64,000 nt of DNA from Campanula takesimana. Taxonomy: Eukaryota > Streptophyta > Magnoliopsida > Asterales > Campanulaceae. How positions within the stretch are numbered: position 1 is the stretch's first letter; every line of letters begins with the position of its first letter. Location of the stretch: the NCBI GenBank assembly GCA_026119855.1, contig JAOWBW010000427.1, positions 1-64,000 on the forward strand, written 5' to 3'. The notes below the pieces were generated by a model, which saw only the letters and a program-made list of their open reading frames with translations, ran no database searches and was not told the origin of the DNA. Position numbers and translations under genes: made by a program. Positions 11,168 through 22,750 of the stretch are shown here, one piece after another.

Positions 11168-11199
<32 letters not shown>
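11024..11199 (-). repeat. T-rich triple repeat, copy B
   Basis: Same structure as the block at 1314-1490, with different homopolymer lengths. Confidence 0.8.
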
Positions 11200-11201
<2 letters not shown>

Positions 11202-11757
11202 GAACATAACGATAATTGGAAATTTACAATGAATGATGTTTAAGCACAAAATTGACAATCGTAAAACATAATACAGGAATTTACAACACATTAAAGAACA
11301 ACAATTTCTGGTTCTTGTCACTGGTTTGGTCTCTTCGAATCTGTGTCTGATAGTTGGCGGGAACTCCATCGATCGCTTATATAAACTTCCCTGATTGCCT
11401 TCGTTTGTGAATCCCGTTGAGCACTGTCGGCCTTAGTTCTCATCTCAATTAATCGCAGCTAAAATTAGTCCACATTTTTTATCGTTTGCTTTTAATTACG
11501 TGAGATTAATCATTTGTGGGACCAAATTTATAAAATATGTGATTATGAAGGCACTTGATTATAAAGCAAGTTCATTAACTGAAAACGTATTTACAAGACA
11601 AGCAAGCAAATAAATATATTACGGAAAAGATGACACGCAAGCATGGATTTGGAAAGCAAAAGAAATGTGAGCGCATTTTAGGATGGGCCCGAAAGCAAAA
11701 GGGATTAGAGTTGGGCAGTTTGCCCTATTCACAGCAAAAGAGACATAACCCCTCGGG

Positions 11758-12234
11758 TCAGCAAGCTTCTACTATCAGCAAAGGAACATTTTCTCGCGTT
11801 GCTAAACTGCGGTCATCACCTAACAAAAGAGAACTCCTTCCTGGGGCTCGGTGAGTCCCTAGGATAACATCTTCGAACTTGAAGCTTTCAGCGAAGGCTT
11901 CCACATGTTCATCAAACCAATTACGCAACTCTACTGGCACTTGGTGAGAGTATATATCTTCGTGTCCTGGGGCTGTTTCGTGTGGTTGAATCAGAGGTGG
12001 CGTGATGCCCGGGATGATAGATGACTGGGAGTTCATAAGCCCCACGTGCTCTTGGTTTTGTGAGAAGATTGGTACACAGTCTATTATTTTCCCTTGGTGT
12101 CCCCGTGGGATACTTGTTGCATACTTTGTTTGGGTTTCCAACTGTTTCCCCAACCATTCTTCCATCACCTTTTCGAACTCAATATCGGGCGAGCCCCTAG
12201 TCGCATTTACTGATGTTTCGCCATTACTAGTCAT
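11758..12234 (-). CDS. Unrecognised 158-residue element ORF, copy B
   Basis: The protein starts MTSNGETSVN and ends NVPLLIVEAC. It is the only frame preserved at full length with near-identical sequence in three units. It is soluble-looking, acidic in its second half (ELRNWFDEHVEAFAESFKF) and has no visible signal peptide, membrane segment, zinc knuckle or catalytic motif. It lies about 1 kb inside the primer site, where gag or the extra ORF of autonomous Ogre elements would be. Copy B differs from C and D by Tyr instead of Ser in HEDIYSH. Function is unknown. It may be only a conserved remnant, because the units are too similar to show purifying selection. Confidence 0.45.
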   Translation of the reverse strand: MTSNGETSVNATRGSPDIEFEKVMEEWLGKQLETQTKYATSIPRGHQGKIIDCVPIFSQNQEHVGLMNSQSSIIPGITPPLIQPHETAPGHEDIYSHQVPVELRNWFDEHVEAFAESFKFEDVILGTHRAPGRSSLLLGDDRSLATRENVPLLIVEAC

Positions 12235-12239
12235 TGCTG

Positions 12240-13194
12240 ATGAGAGAACCCGGAGCAGACCTTGATCAAAGTAATGTCTGGAACTGACCTTGAATGTCGC
12301 GCTAGAAAAAGAAGCGAGATTCTCCCTCTACAAGAATGGATTGGAAAAAGAATGTTTTAAATTTTTGAAATGGGCTTTCTTTTATGTACAAGAATAGAAG
12401 CACAAAGAGAAGAAAGGTATAAGACTTTGAAACAACATTGTTTTCGAAAAAGGTTGAAGCGCAAGCAAAGCACAAAACCTAGGAAGCCGGACAAGCACCT
12501 CGCTTTGTTTTGACACGTTCAATGATTAAATCCTGGAATAGTGGATACCGTCTCCAAAGTATAGGACCAACGTTTTTCACCTGTACTAATGGCCGTCCGA
12601 AACCCCTAGCGAAGGGCCTATACTCTTTCTGGGATCCACCATTCGGGTTACGGTCTATGTGAAGGTCTTGATAATTTCAGGTCAACCCAATCGTTCTAAA
12701 ATATCCACACTTTAGGTTGTTTATAACCTTTTAGGAATGCATAGGGTTGAAGAGAAATTATTAGACAAAAACCGGCTTAAAGTCGAGGACGTGTCATTTT
12801 AAAAATTCGGACATCGAGACTTTTGATGGATGGCTTGCATGTGGCTTACACCCGCAGCGACGACTAGTAGCCGCGCTTTGGGGCGGGAATGTCAACCGGG
12901 AGCCCTATCGGAGGATCGGTGACCCCCTTCACTCACCTGGCTACACCCCCTAAGGTTTGTACGGTTGCTAAGTCGGAAGTTTGAAAACGTGATTGTGTGT
13001 GAGGTCTCTATTTTTTTGAAAAATGATTTTTTGAGGAAAGAAAGGATTTTTTTTTGTTTTTTGTTTTCTTTTTATTTACACAAACAAAGAGAAGGTAAAA
13101 AACCTGCAAAACAAAGTTAGGACATGTATATACAAGGCAAAGGAAAGTAATGGCGAAAGCACACAAAATTGAGTCTAGCCCACTTTTGAAAATG
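12240..13194 (-). other. Leader between primer site and small ORF, unit B
   Basis: About 950 bp of non-coding leader in the element's sense. It has a T-rich/AAAC stretch at 13012-13100 and no recognisable gene. The same leader lies at 2530-3480, 21775-22730 and 31490-32444. Confidence 0.6.
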
Positions 13195-13213
13195 ATCCCC
13201 AGCAGAGTCGCCA
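13195..13213 (-). other. Primer-binding site B
   Basis: Minus strand TGGCGACTCTGCTGGGGAT, identical to copy A and one base from the LTR end. Confidence 0.85.
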
Positions 13214-13214
13214 C

Positions 13215-15961
13215 TGTGAGAGCCCGCGCCCGTACCCGCGTAGGGATCCGTACGAAACGCGGCTGGAATCCGCTCGGTTTCTCATAATGGTTACCCTACT
13301 TTGGTTTTGAAAAGAAGAGTCGCCACCTCATTTTATTTAGGAAAATAGAGATAAAACCTTTTTGATTGAAAAGTGGGTTCGGGGGCTATGTTACGAGAGG
13401 AGAAGGTGTTAGGCACTCCACTCGCCCTTTCGGTCTCTAGCATGCTTCCGCCTACGCTTGATTTTAGTTTGCCTTTTGAAAATGTGTTTTATGTCCTAAC
13501 TTATAAAAAATGTGTATGTTTATGTATAAAGGAGTCTCCTATTCTAGGTCGATTCATTTTATCACAACCGGGAACCGGTTTGGGTGGATTCCGGATTGGT
13601 TTTGAAAAAATGTTCGAATCATATATACAAGTATGAGAAATTAAAGGGGGAAGGGGGAATATGTACAGTAGGGATATACATGTATACACAAAAAGTGGGA
13701 AACAAATCCCATAAATAAAATGAATGTCCTCGCGACGGAGCGTTTGTGGATCTTGGCGTCGTCGTTGTCCGTCTCGAGCCGCGGTACCTGTCCTAAAATA
13801 ACCCAAATCCAAAACTACAAATTGGGGATTTCTCCCTGAATGTTAGATATCATTGTGAAGTTTTTATGGATGTTTTTGGATTAAATTTTGACCCCAAATA
13901 TTGACAAGAAAATGCATCACAAAATCTGCCCAGAAAATATTCACAGGAAACATGGCACATTGATCACCAATTTTAACTATTTTAACTAGTGAATCTGAAG
14001 AAACACCAAATATTAAAGTTGAAGAACACATATTGATAATTAATATACAAAAATTTGGAGCCAAGAAAATATGTTTAAGTCGCTCAAAATATCTCTGACA
14101 TTTTAATGTCAGAAGCTGGAAGTACAGTGTCTGAAATTTGATGGTTTAAACAAGAGAGGAAGAATGGAACTTTTACAGGTACAAAAAATATATACAAAAT
14201 ATTTAAACTTTCCTTAGTTCGTTGGGAACAAAATTTGTGTTCTGACTTAATCCAAAAGACCATATTTTGACTGAGTTTTAGATGCAAGAACACAACATGG
14301 TACAAAGAAATACACACTGGACAGCATGTCTGGGACTCAAATATTAGCATGAAAACCTATTCTAAACATGTAATATGAACATGAAACTTCATAAGAATGT
14401 ACTTTAACACATTATGAACAACTTTTGTGTTTTGATCTAGATCTATGAACAAAGTTGTGATAGAGAAAACAACACATCAAAATCCTTGGTTAAAACTAAA
14501 CATGCTGGGCAGATTATATATGGCATGAAGATGGAGGTCAAAACATGGCATAAACTTGGAACAAACCCATGGAACTTAGGGAACTTTCTTATTGATATAT
14601 TATTAACATTATCATGTGTCTATTTATGAACAAACATAAACAAAAATGAGAATAAACAACAAAGAAGGAGATGAGGGCAGAATATACACATGCTGAGCAA
14701 ATGGACTATATCTTGCTGGGATTTGAGATCTAAAGCATGAGATTAACACCAAAATGAACTCAAGACATATATACACATGCTAGGACTGAAGTATGAACAT
14801 TTAGAATATATAGAACATGTTTATTTACAAAGTAAAAACATAGATTACATAGGTAATAAGGGGAATCTAGTCACTAGTTGACTAGATTCCCAAACAACTC
14901 ATTTAAACTTACATTTTATCAAATCTATGATATATAAAAAGGAAACTTACCTAGATTAAGAGAGGGTGGTGTGCTTCCTTTGTCTCCAAGGGAAGACTTT
15001 TTTTTTTTGTTTGATTGAAGTTGTTGTTGTTGTGGTGGTTGTGGTTGTTGTTGTTGTTGTTGTTGTTGTTGCTTGTTGTTGTTGTTGCTTGTTGTTTGAA
15101 GGGGTTGTTTGAGGTGTTTGGGTGGTGGTTTAGTAGTGGAGATGTGGTGGAGGAGTGGTGGTAGTGGTGGTGGAATGGTGGTAGTAAGAGCAAGAGTGAA
15201 AGTGTATGGAGGGAGTGTATGGAATGTGTGTAGTGAATGTGTGTGTTGAAACGAGCCCCTCTTTCTTGGATCAACATAGGAGTATATGGAGGAGGGAGGT
15301 AAGTTTTCTTGGACCAAAATGCCCCTAGAGTAGGGGTAGTATGGGGGGAGAGTCCTCTTACCCGAAATCCATGCAAGAGGGGTGGAAAAAATGGCCAAAA
15401 GTGATGGTGTTGTCTTGACTTTGTGCAATTTCCACTTTTTGAATGCCACTTGTCAATCCTTGGTTGATTTTGGCCCATGTGACCCCCCCATATTGCAGCC
15501 ATGTGCCGAGTTTTGTGGGAGTGAACATGCATGATTTTCTGGCTCCGTGTTCCCGCTCTGCAACAGCTTGCAACTGCTCCGTCGTGCGCGTTCCGGTGTC
15601 CCGGTTGTCCGCGGGTCCAACACAAAAGTTGCTCCTCGTATTATTCTGGTCATAATGGCATATCTGTAATATGTTAATAAGTAAGGAAAGGAAGAAATAA
15701 AATTTTAAATGCAATGGATGACCGGTAAAAGGCGTTCTAGGGGTGCGGGGCCCGCCGTTGGGTCCCGACGCTCAATTTTCGAAGTATACGCCTGTTTACT
15801 CGGTTTTGAGCCCTGATCATGAATTTGGACTCGGTTTTTGCATCCGATGCACCGATAAGGCGTACGGTAGTCCCGAACCGCCAAATCTGGGATTTTAGGT
15901 CAATTATCGCGCTTAGACCAATCAAGGGTTGTTTAAGGGGTGCGAGATCGGGGTGTCTACA
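13215..15961 (-). repeat. LTR B (2747 bp)
   Basis: Nearly identical to LTR A, with the same ends, palindrome (14861-14891) and TTG/CAA tract. A visible private change is GAATTTGGAC near 15824, where the other LTRs have GAATTCGGAC. Confidence 0.9.
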
Positions 15962-16065
15962 GAGCCCCTCGTCGAATTCACTTGTGATGTAAAGTGGATT
16001 CGACGATCCAATATAGACAGCCGATCTCGTCTAGGGTTCGACGGCTGAGCCCAAAGTAGGGCTTC

Positions 16066-18443
16066 CTACGTATCCCTTGCGGGAATCAAGCCTCCGTAGT
16101 TCTACTCAAGCAAGCCAACAAACACAATCAAATGGTCGAACTCGGGAACCCGAGATTCCTACGTATCTCTTGAGAGAATCAGACCAATCGTAGTTCAGAT
16201 GGATGCGGATGGATGATAGACTTATGAGTTGATGAGATCACATACATCTCTGAGTCTAGATTGGAATGGATGAACGGCTTATGGGTTGGTGAGATCACAT
16301 ACATCTCTGAGCCGAGAGTTGAGGTAACAAATTTGATTGAGAGAACGGGCGACTGAGACTCTTGTTATCGAGCTGCCTACGTATCCCTTTCGGGAATCAA
16401 GTCGGGGCGTAGTTCTGAGGGAGGTCCAACCCGAGCGCTCGAGTGGACCAGAGAGTAACCAAACATTCGAGGGGGGTCAAATTCGGGGGACGGCCGAATA
16501 GACCAGGGTAACCAAGCATTTTGAGAAGGTCAAATTCGGGGGACGGCCGAATAGACCAGGGGTAACCAAACATTTTGAAAAGGTCAAATTCGGGGGACGG
16601 CCGAACAGACCGGAAGTAACCAAACATTTTGAAAAGGTCAAATTCGGGGGACGGCCGAACGGACCGGGGGTAACCAAACATTTTGAAAAGGTCAAATTCG
16701 AGGGACGGCCGAACAGACCGGAAGTAACCAAACATTTTGGAAAGGTCAAATTCGGGGGACGGCCGAACAGACCGGAAGTAACCAAACATTTTGAAAAGGT
16801 CAAATTCGGGGGACGGCCGAACGGACCGGGGGTAACCAAGCATTTTGAGAAGGTCAAATTCGGGGGACGGCCGAAGAGACCAGGGGTAACCAAACATTTT
16901 GAAAAGGTCAAATTCGGGGGACGGCCGAACAGACCGGAAGTAACCAAACATTTTGAAAAGGTCAAATTCGGGGGACGGCCGAACGGACCGGGGGTAACCA
17001 AACATTTTGAAAAGGTCAAATTCTGGGGACGGCCGAACAGACCGGAAGTAACCAAACATTTTGAAAAGGTCAAATTCGGGGGACGGCCGAATAGACCAGG
17101 GGTAACCAAACATTTTGAAAAGGTCAAATTCGGGGGACGGCCGAACGGACCGGGGGTAACCAAACATTTTGAAAAGGTCAAATTCGGGGGACGGCCGAAC
17201 GGACCGGGGGTAACCAAACATTTTGAAAAGGTCAAATTCGGGGGACGGCCGAACGGACCGGGGGTAACCAAACATTTTGAAATTAGGTGTGGTCGAACCT
17301 GAGGTGACAGGCTGCCTACGTATCCCTTTCGGGAATCAGACAAGTCACGTAGTTCAACGGGGTGGGACATTTAAGGGGCGCTCCGACCCGACCTATTTTG
17401 AAAACGCTTTTAGAAAGGGTGAGACTTTTGAGAGGTGTCTCGAGCCTAAAAGGATTTTTTTGAAAAAGGTAAGACTTTTGAGAGGCATCTCAAGCCTAAA
17501 ATTAATTTTTTGAAAAGGGTGAGACTTTTGAGAGGCGTCTCAAGCCTAAAACGATTTTTTGAAAAGGGTGAGACTTTTGAGAGGCGTCTCAAGCCTAAAA
17601 CGATTTTGAAAACGAGAGTGATTTTTGGGAAAACATTTTTGAAAACGAAACAATATTCTTGCCATCAAAACAAATTAAACATTGAAGACGCATAACATGA
17701 AAGTGTTCAAGGATACGCTGCAGGTTGATGATGATCGGAGGCTCGTTGTGCGCTGCCGCGTTTGAGAGAAGCTTGAATCCTTGCCTTGGAGTTGTTGTGT
17801 GATGAGATTTTTGATTCTTGGCTTGAGGAGAACAATCCAATTACCATTCTTTCATGTTGGGATCCTTTTGGATTTGATGGGAGGCCATCTCGAGTTTCTA
17901 CAAGATGTGGAGAAGCTGCTCTTGGAATATTTGGATGTGTTTAGTTGGGCTTCACGTGACAAGCTCCCCCATTTCAACATTTCGATGCGTTTGTGGCCGG
18001 ACTTGCGGTGCCAAGATCTCCATTGCAACGTTTTGATGCGTGTGTGGTCGGACCTGAGTTGACAGGCTGCCTACGTATCCCTTTCGGGAATCAGACCTTA
18101 CGTAGTTCGAGTTTGTGAAAAACTCGAAAAACACAATTTGATTAGAACAGATGTGGTGTGATGTTGAAGAAGATATTCCTTGAGGGACTTAGACGTGACA
18201 TGGCCTCGGAGAATGGATTTGAGTACCTGCATAAGACCTTTCACAAGCATACAGATATATCGTGACATTCATGTGCAGAGAGTGTGTCATACACGCAACC
18301 AAATCATCATGATTAAAAGATCGAGGGATAAAGAACATATCACGTTGAGAACTGCTCGCTTTCCATCATTTCGATGTGTTTGTGGTCGGACTCGCCGAAG
18401 CAAGCTGCCTACGTATCCCTTTCGGGAATCAGACCTTACGTAG
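16066..18443 (-). other. Six two-stem hairpin motifs, unit C
   Basis: The six copies at 16066, 16159, 16377, 17316, 18071 and 18409 are identical in stem and loop to their counterparts in unit B. This includes the compensated second copy (TCTC/GAGA) and the two distal copies abutting a 9-bp TTCGAGTTT hairpin. Confidence 0.75.
16456..17283. repeat. 54-bp minisatellite, 15 units (unit C)
   Basis: 809 bp separate the first and last TAACC anchors, which equals 15 units less one base. The variants with GATAAGG and AAAATGTC seen in units B and D are absent here. Confidence 0.92.
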
Positions 18444-18707
18444 TTCGAGTTTGTGAAAAACTCGAAAAACACATTTTGTTTGACAGACGATTTGTTGGAG
18501 ATGACCCTTCTTGCGACGGGGTACCTGCATGAGATTAGATTTGGACATCCGCAAAAGATTTTCACAAGTATGCAATATCATAGCGCGCATTTTTCACTTC
18601 AAAAACTTCTCATTGTCATTGATGATTGAAGGACTTCAAACGAGGATTTCCTTTGCAAATGATTTTGAAATTTAAATCTTGCCATCTTTCTTTCAGAAAT
18701 GAAAACA

Positions 18708-18741
<34 letters not shown>

Positions 18742-20578
18742 ATTTGACACGTGTGCATTGCTTGCATTTCAGCCTTTGCTTTTTATAAAAATGAACAAAA
18801 TGTTTATGTGCAAAGAGGGAAAATCGGGAAAGGAATGAACTGTGCATTTTTCTTTTGAAAACTTTGCGAGGAACGAGAGTCATGGTGAGATATATGGTGA
18901 AGCGAGGTTGGAGGCCTAACGCGAGTACTCGAAAGGTCAATTCCCTACACCCATTTGATCAGGTTTACTCGACGGTATCTCTCCTGGTGGATTGCTTTGA
19001 CTTCCCCCAGAAGTCGGTTGTAGAAGCCCCAGTGCCTTTTCAGAATCAGCCCCCAGATCTTCAATTATGAAAGCCCCCACTTTGTCAAGGATCAGCCCCA
19101 CATTTGACGACTCATTTTCTGAGGACCTCGCTGTTTGTAAAAGCGGTCATAAGTTCTGAAGCCCCTACTGCTATCCCAAGGTGATTCTTGTACTGTTCAT
19201 CGGTTCGAGGCAGCTCCATGCCTTGATACTCATACTGCTTTGGGACCTAACTGTCGTTGAGAGTTGTTGCAGATTTGATGTTTCGCTGCTGGGAGTAACT
19301 CACACATTGTGATAGTCACATTTCCATTCGACGCTTTGATGGGGAAATCAACTGCCTTCGAGAATTAACCAATTATACACAGCCCCCAGTATTGCCGGTG
19401 ATTGAGCTTTGTGACCTGTGGCCCAAACTGCTAATCTGAAAAACTTCCCTCCGATGATTCTCTTGAAAGGGACCTAACCATCTGTGACGGTTGTCTCACA
19501 AATTCTGATGATTTTTTATGTTAAAACTTCCAAGGGCCAACTATCTGTGAGAGTTGTCCTACCCCTGAGACGTTTTGCATTAACGGGGAACCCATCTATC
19601 ATTTCTGAATCCTGACGCGCAGCCCCAGTTCGCATTCATTCATTTGAGCATACTTCCAGATTTTGGGTTTTGAGAGTCAGGGAATCACATTCCTTCGTCT
19701 CCCTTGTTGTGACAAATTACAGGAATTGGAAGAGGAAGGCACAAGGCCAGTGTTTTGGGAAAGGCAAATAAAGACCCCGTGAGATCTTTGACATCGTGTT
19801 TGCGTAGAAAAAATTGACGGAAGGACGAGTGTAGGGGGATGCCCCCAGACTCGAGGAAATCGCTCACATTCGAAATCAATGACTCAAGATTAGAACTCGC
19901 GTTAATGTTCAAGTACTTCAAAATCAAAAGTTAATTTCTATTTTTTTGAAAAGATTTATTTGGACTCAGATTAGACCGTGACAAATCGAGATGAGAACAC
20001 CATCAAATAACTATCATAATTATCACCGCCTGTTGACCTCATGGGTGGGAGGTCCTTGTCGTCGTTGTCGCGCTTTTTGAAATTGATTAGAGGCTGTATG
20101 ACCTTTGGCCGCAGGGCTCCCTCAGTGTAAGGGTTTGGCAGAGCATGTTGGTCTCCAACAAAAGACACCAGTTGTCGTCGTTGATGGTACTTGCCCAAAG
20201 TCAAGTGATCGAGATCTTCTTCAATTTAGATTAGCCTCATATGCGCGGTGCTCTCTACGTCGTCTTTGTTACTGCGCTTTTTGATCTTGATGGAGTCCCC
20301 GAAGACTGTCTGACTTTTGGTCTCTAACCTCTAAAATTGAGAGGTTGGTTTGTTAAGGGAAAATGTTTAACTCTCGAAATCTCTGGGGTAAGGGTTTTTA
20401 ACCTCTCAGTGTAAGAGGCCGGCTTGAGCTATTAGGTCTTGAGGGAGTCACATGTTGCTATCGTTGATGGTGTTCGCACAATGGGTTCGAGTTGCTTCTT
20501 AGGGGTATATGTAATATGCATGTAATATGTACAAATAATGAAATAATATAAAAGAATAGAGCGAAATAAAGTAACCAA

Positions 20579-20580
<2 letters not shown>

Positions 20581-20626
<46 letters not shown>

Positions 20627-20701
20627 TTTTTTTTTTTTCACACCCTCTCCTTTTTTGCACACATTTTTTTATTTTTTTTACACCCTCTCCTTTTTTGCAC
20701 T

Positions 20702-20733
<32 letters not shown>
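20581..20733 (-). repeat. T-rich repeat, copy C, one unit lost
   Basis: The first T run is expanded to about 44 bases before an A, and only two of the three GCAC-containing spacers remain. A neighbouring spacer reads GCACACAT instead of GCACTCAT. Confidence 0.8.
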
Positions 20734-20735
<2 letters not shown>

Positions 20736-21291
20736 GAACATAACGATAATTGGAAATTTACAATGAATGATGTTTAAGCACAAAATTGACAATCGTAAAA
20801 CATAATACAGGAATTTACAACACATTAAAGAACAACAATTTCTGGTTCTTGTCACTGGTTTGGTCTCTTCGAATCTGTGTCTGATAGTTGGCGGGAACTC
20901 CATCGATCGCTTATATAAACTTCCCTGATTGCCTTCGTTTGTGAATCCCGTTGAGCACTGTCGGCCTTAGTTCTCATCTCAATTAATCGCAGCTAAAATT
21001 AGTCCACATTTTTTATCGTTTGCTTTTAATTACGTGAGATTAATCATTTGTGGGACCAAATTTATAAAATATGTGATTATGAAGGCACTTGATTATAAAG
21101 CAAGTTCATTAACTGAAAACGTATTTACAAGACAAGCAAGCAAATAAATATATTACGGAAAAGATGACACGCAAGCATGGATTTGGAAAGCAAAAGAAAT
21201 GTGAGCGCATTTTAGGATGCGCCCGAAAGCAAAAGGGATTAGAGTTGGGCAGTTTGCCCTATTCACAGCAAAAGAGACATAACCCCTCGGG

Positions 21292-21768
21292 TCAGCAAGC
21301 TTCTACTATCAGCAAAGGAACATTTTCTCGCGTTGCTAAACTGCGGTCATCACCTAACAAAAGAGAACTCCTTCCTGGGGCTCGGTGAGTCCCTAGGATA
21401 ACATCTTCGAACTTGAAGCTTTCAGCGAAGGCTTCCACATGTTCATCAAACCAATTACGCAACTCTACTGGCACTTGGTGAGAGGATATATCTTCGTGTC
21501 CTGGGGCTGTTTCGTGTGGTTGAATCAGAGGTGGCGTGATGCCCGGGATGATAGATGACTGGGAGTTCATAAGCCCCACGTGCTCTTGGTTTTGTGAGAA
21601 GATTGGTACACAGTCTATTATTTTCCCTTGGTGTCCCCGTGGGATACTTGTTGCATACTTTGTTTGGGTTTCCAACTGTTTCCCCAACCATTCTTCCATC
21701 ACCTTTTCGAACTCAATATCGGGCGAGCCCCTAGTCGCATTTACTGATGTTTCGCCATTACTAGTCAT
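21292..21768 (-). CDS. Unrecognised 158-residue element ORF, copy C
   Basis: Full-length copy of the unknown ORF. It differs from copy B by Ser in HEDISSH and is identical to copy D. No domain is recognised. Confidence 0.45.
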   Translation of the reverse strand: MTSNGETSVNATRGSPDIEFEKVMEEWLGKQLETQTKYATSIPRGHQGKIIDCVPIFSQNQEHVGLMNSQSSIIPGITPPLIQPHETAPGHEDISSHQVPVELRNWFDEHVEAFAESFKFEDVILGTHRAPGRSSLLLGDDRSLATRENVPLLIVEAC

Positions 21769-22730
21769 TGCTGATGAGAGAACCCGGAGCAGACCTTGAT
21801 CAAAGTAATGTCTGGAACTGACCTTGAATGTCGCGCTAGAAAAAGAAGCGAGATTCTCCCTCTACAAGAATGGATTGGAAAAAGAATGTTTTAAATTTTT
21901 GAAATGGGCTTTCTTTTATGTACAAGAATAGAAGCACAAAGAGAAGAAAGGTATAAGACTTTGAAACAACATTGTTTTCGAAAAAGGTTGAAGCGCAAGC
22001 AAAGCACAAAACCTAGGAAGCCGGACAAGCACCTCGCTTTGTTTTGACACGTTCAATGATTAAATCCTGGAATAGTGGATACCGTCTCCAAAGTATAGGA
22101 CCAACGTTTTTCACCTGTACTAATGGCCGTCCGAAACCCCTAGCGAAGGGCCTATACTCTTTCTGGGATCCACCATTCGGGTTACGGTCTATGTGAAGGT
22201 CTTGATAATTTCAGGTCAACCCAATCGTTCTAAAATATCCACACTTTAGGTTGTTTATAACCTTTTAGGAATGCATAGGGTTGAAGAGAAATTATTAGAC
22301 AAAAACCGGCTTAAAGTCGAGGACGTGTCATTTTGAAAATTCGGACATCGAGACTTTTGATGGATGGCTTGCATGTGGCTTACACCCGCAGCGACGACTA
22401 GTAGCCGCGCTTTGGGGCGGGAATGTCAACCGGGAGCCCTATCGGAGGATCGGTGACCCCCCTTCACTCACCTGGCTACACCCCCTAAGGTTTGTACGGT
22501 TGCTAAGTCGGAAGTTTGAAAACGTGATTGTGTGTGAGGTCTCTATTTTTTTGAAAAATGATTTTTTGAGGAAAGAAAGGATTTTTTTTTTGTTTTTTGT
22601 TTTCTTTTTATTTACACAAACAAAGAGAAGGTAAAAAACCTTCAAAACAAAGTTAGGACATGTATATACAAGGCAAAGGAAAGTAATGGCGAAAGCACAC
22701 AAAATTGAGTCTAGCCCACTTTTGAAAATG

Positions 22731-22749
22731 ATCCCCAGCAGAGTCGCCA
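22731..22749 (-). other. Primer-binding site C
   Basis: Minus strand TGGCGACTCTGCTGGGGAT, one base from the LTR. Confidence 0.85.
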
Positions 22750-22750
22750 C

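Larger units (their letters stand above)
6247..13214 (-). mobile_element. Internal region B of the array (6968 bp)
   Basis: This is a complete internal region between LTR A and LTR B. In the element's sense the order is: primer site at 13195-13213, a 158-residue ORF at 12234-11758, T-rich triple repeat at 11199-11024, a T run at 9184-9156, hairpins at 8888-8516, four ~49-bp repeats, a hairpin at 7797-7761, 18 units of a 54-bp minisatellite, three more hairpins, and the polypurine tract. No reverse transcriptase, integrase, protease or gag domain is visible. The ~3.4 kb next to the polypurine tract is almost entirely repeats and short inverted repeats. Confidence 0.8.
15962..22750 (-). mobile_element. 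Internal region C of the array (6789 bp)
   Basis: Same organisation as region B. It is shorter, mainly because the minisatellite has 15 units instead of 18 and the T-rich block (20581-20733) has lost one unit. Hairpin motifs lie at 16066-16099, 16159-16193, 16377-16412, 17316-17352, 18071-18105 and 18409-18443. It shares several single-base variants with region D in the half next to the primer site. Confidence 0.8.

Noticed and set aside
11630..11854. Plus-strand 74-residue ORF (starts MTRKHGFGKQ) repeated in the units
   Set aside because: Antisense to the element and partly overlapping the end of the 158-residue ORF; copy A lacks it through an indel. Persistence reflects only the near identity of the units.
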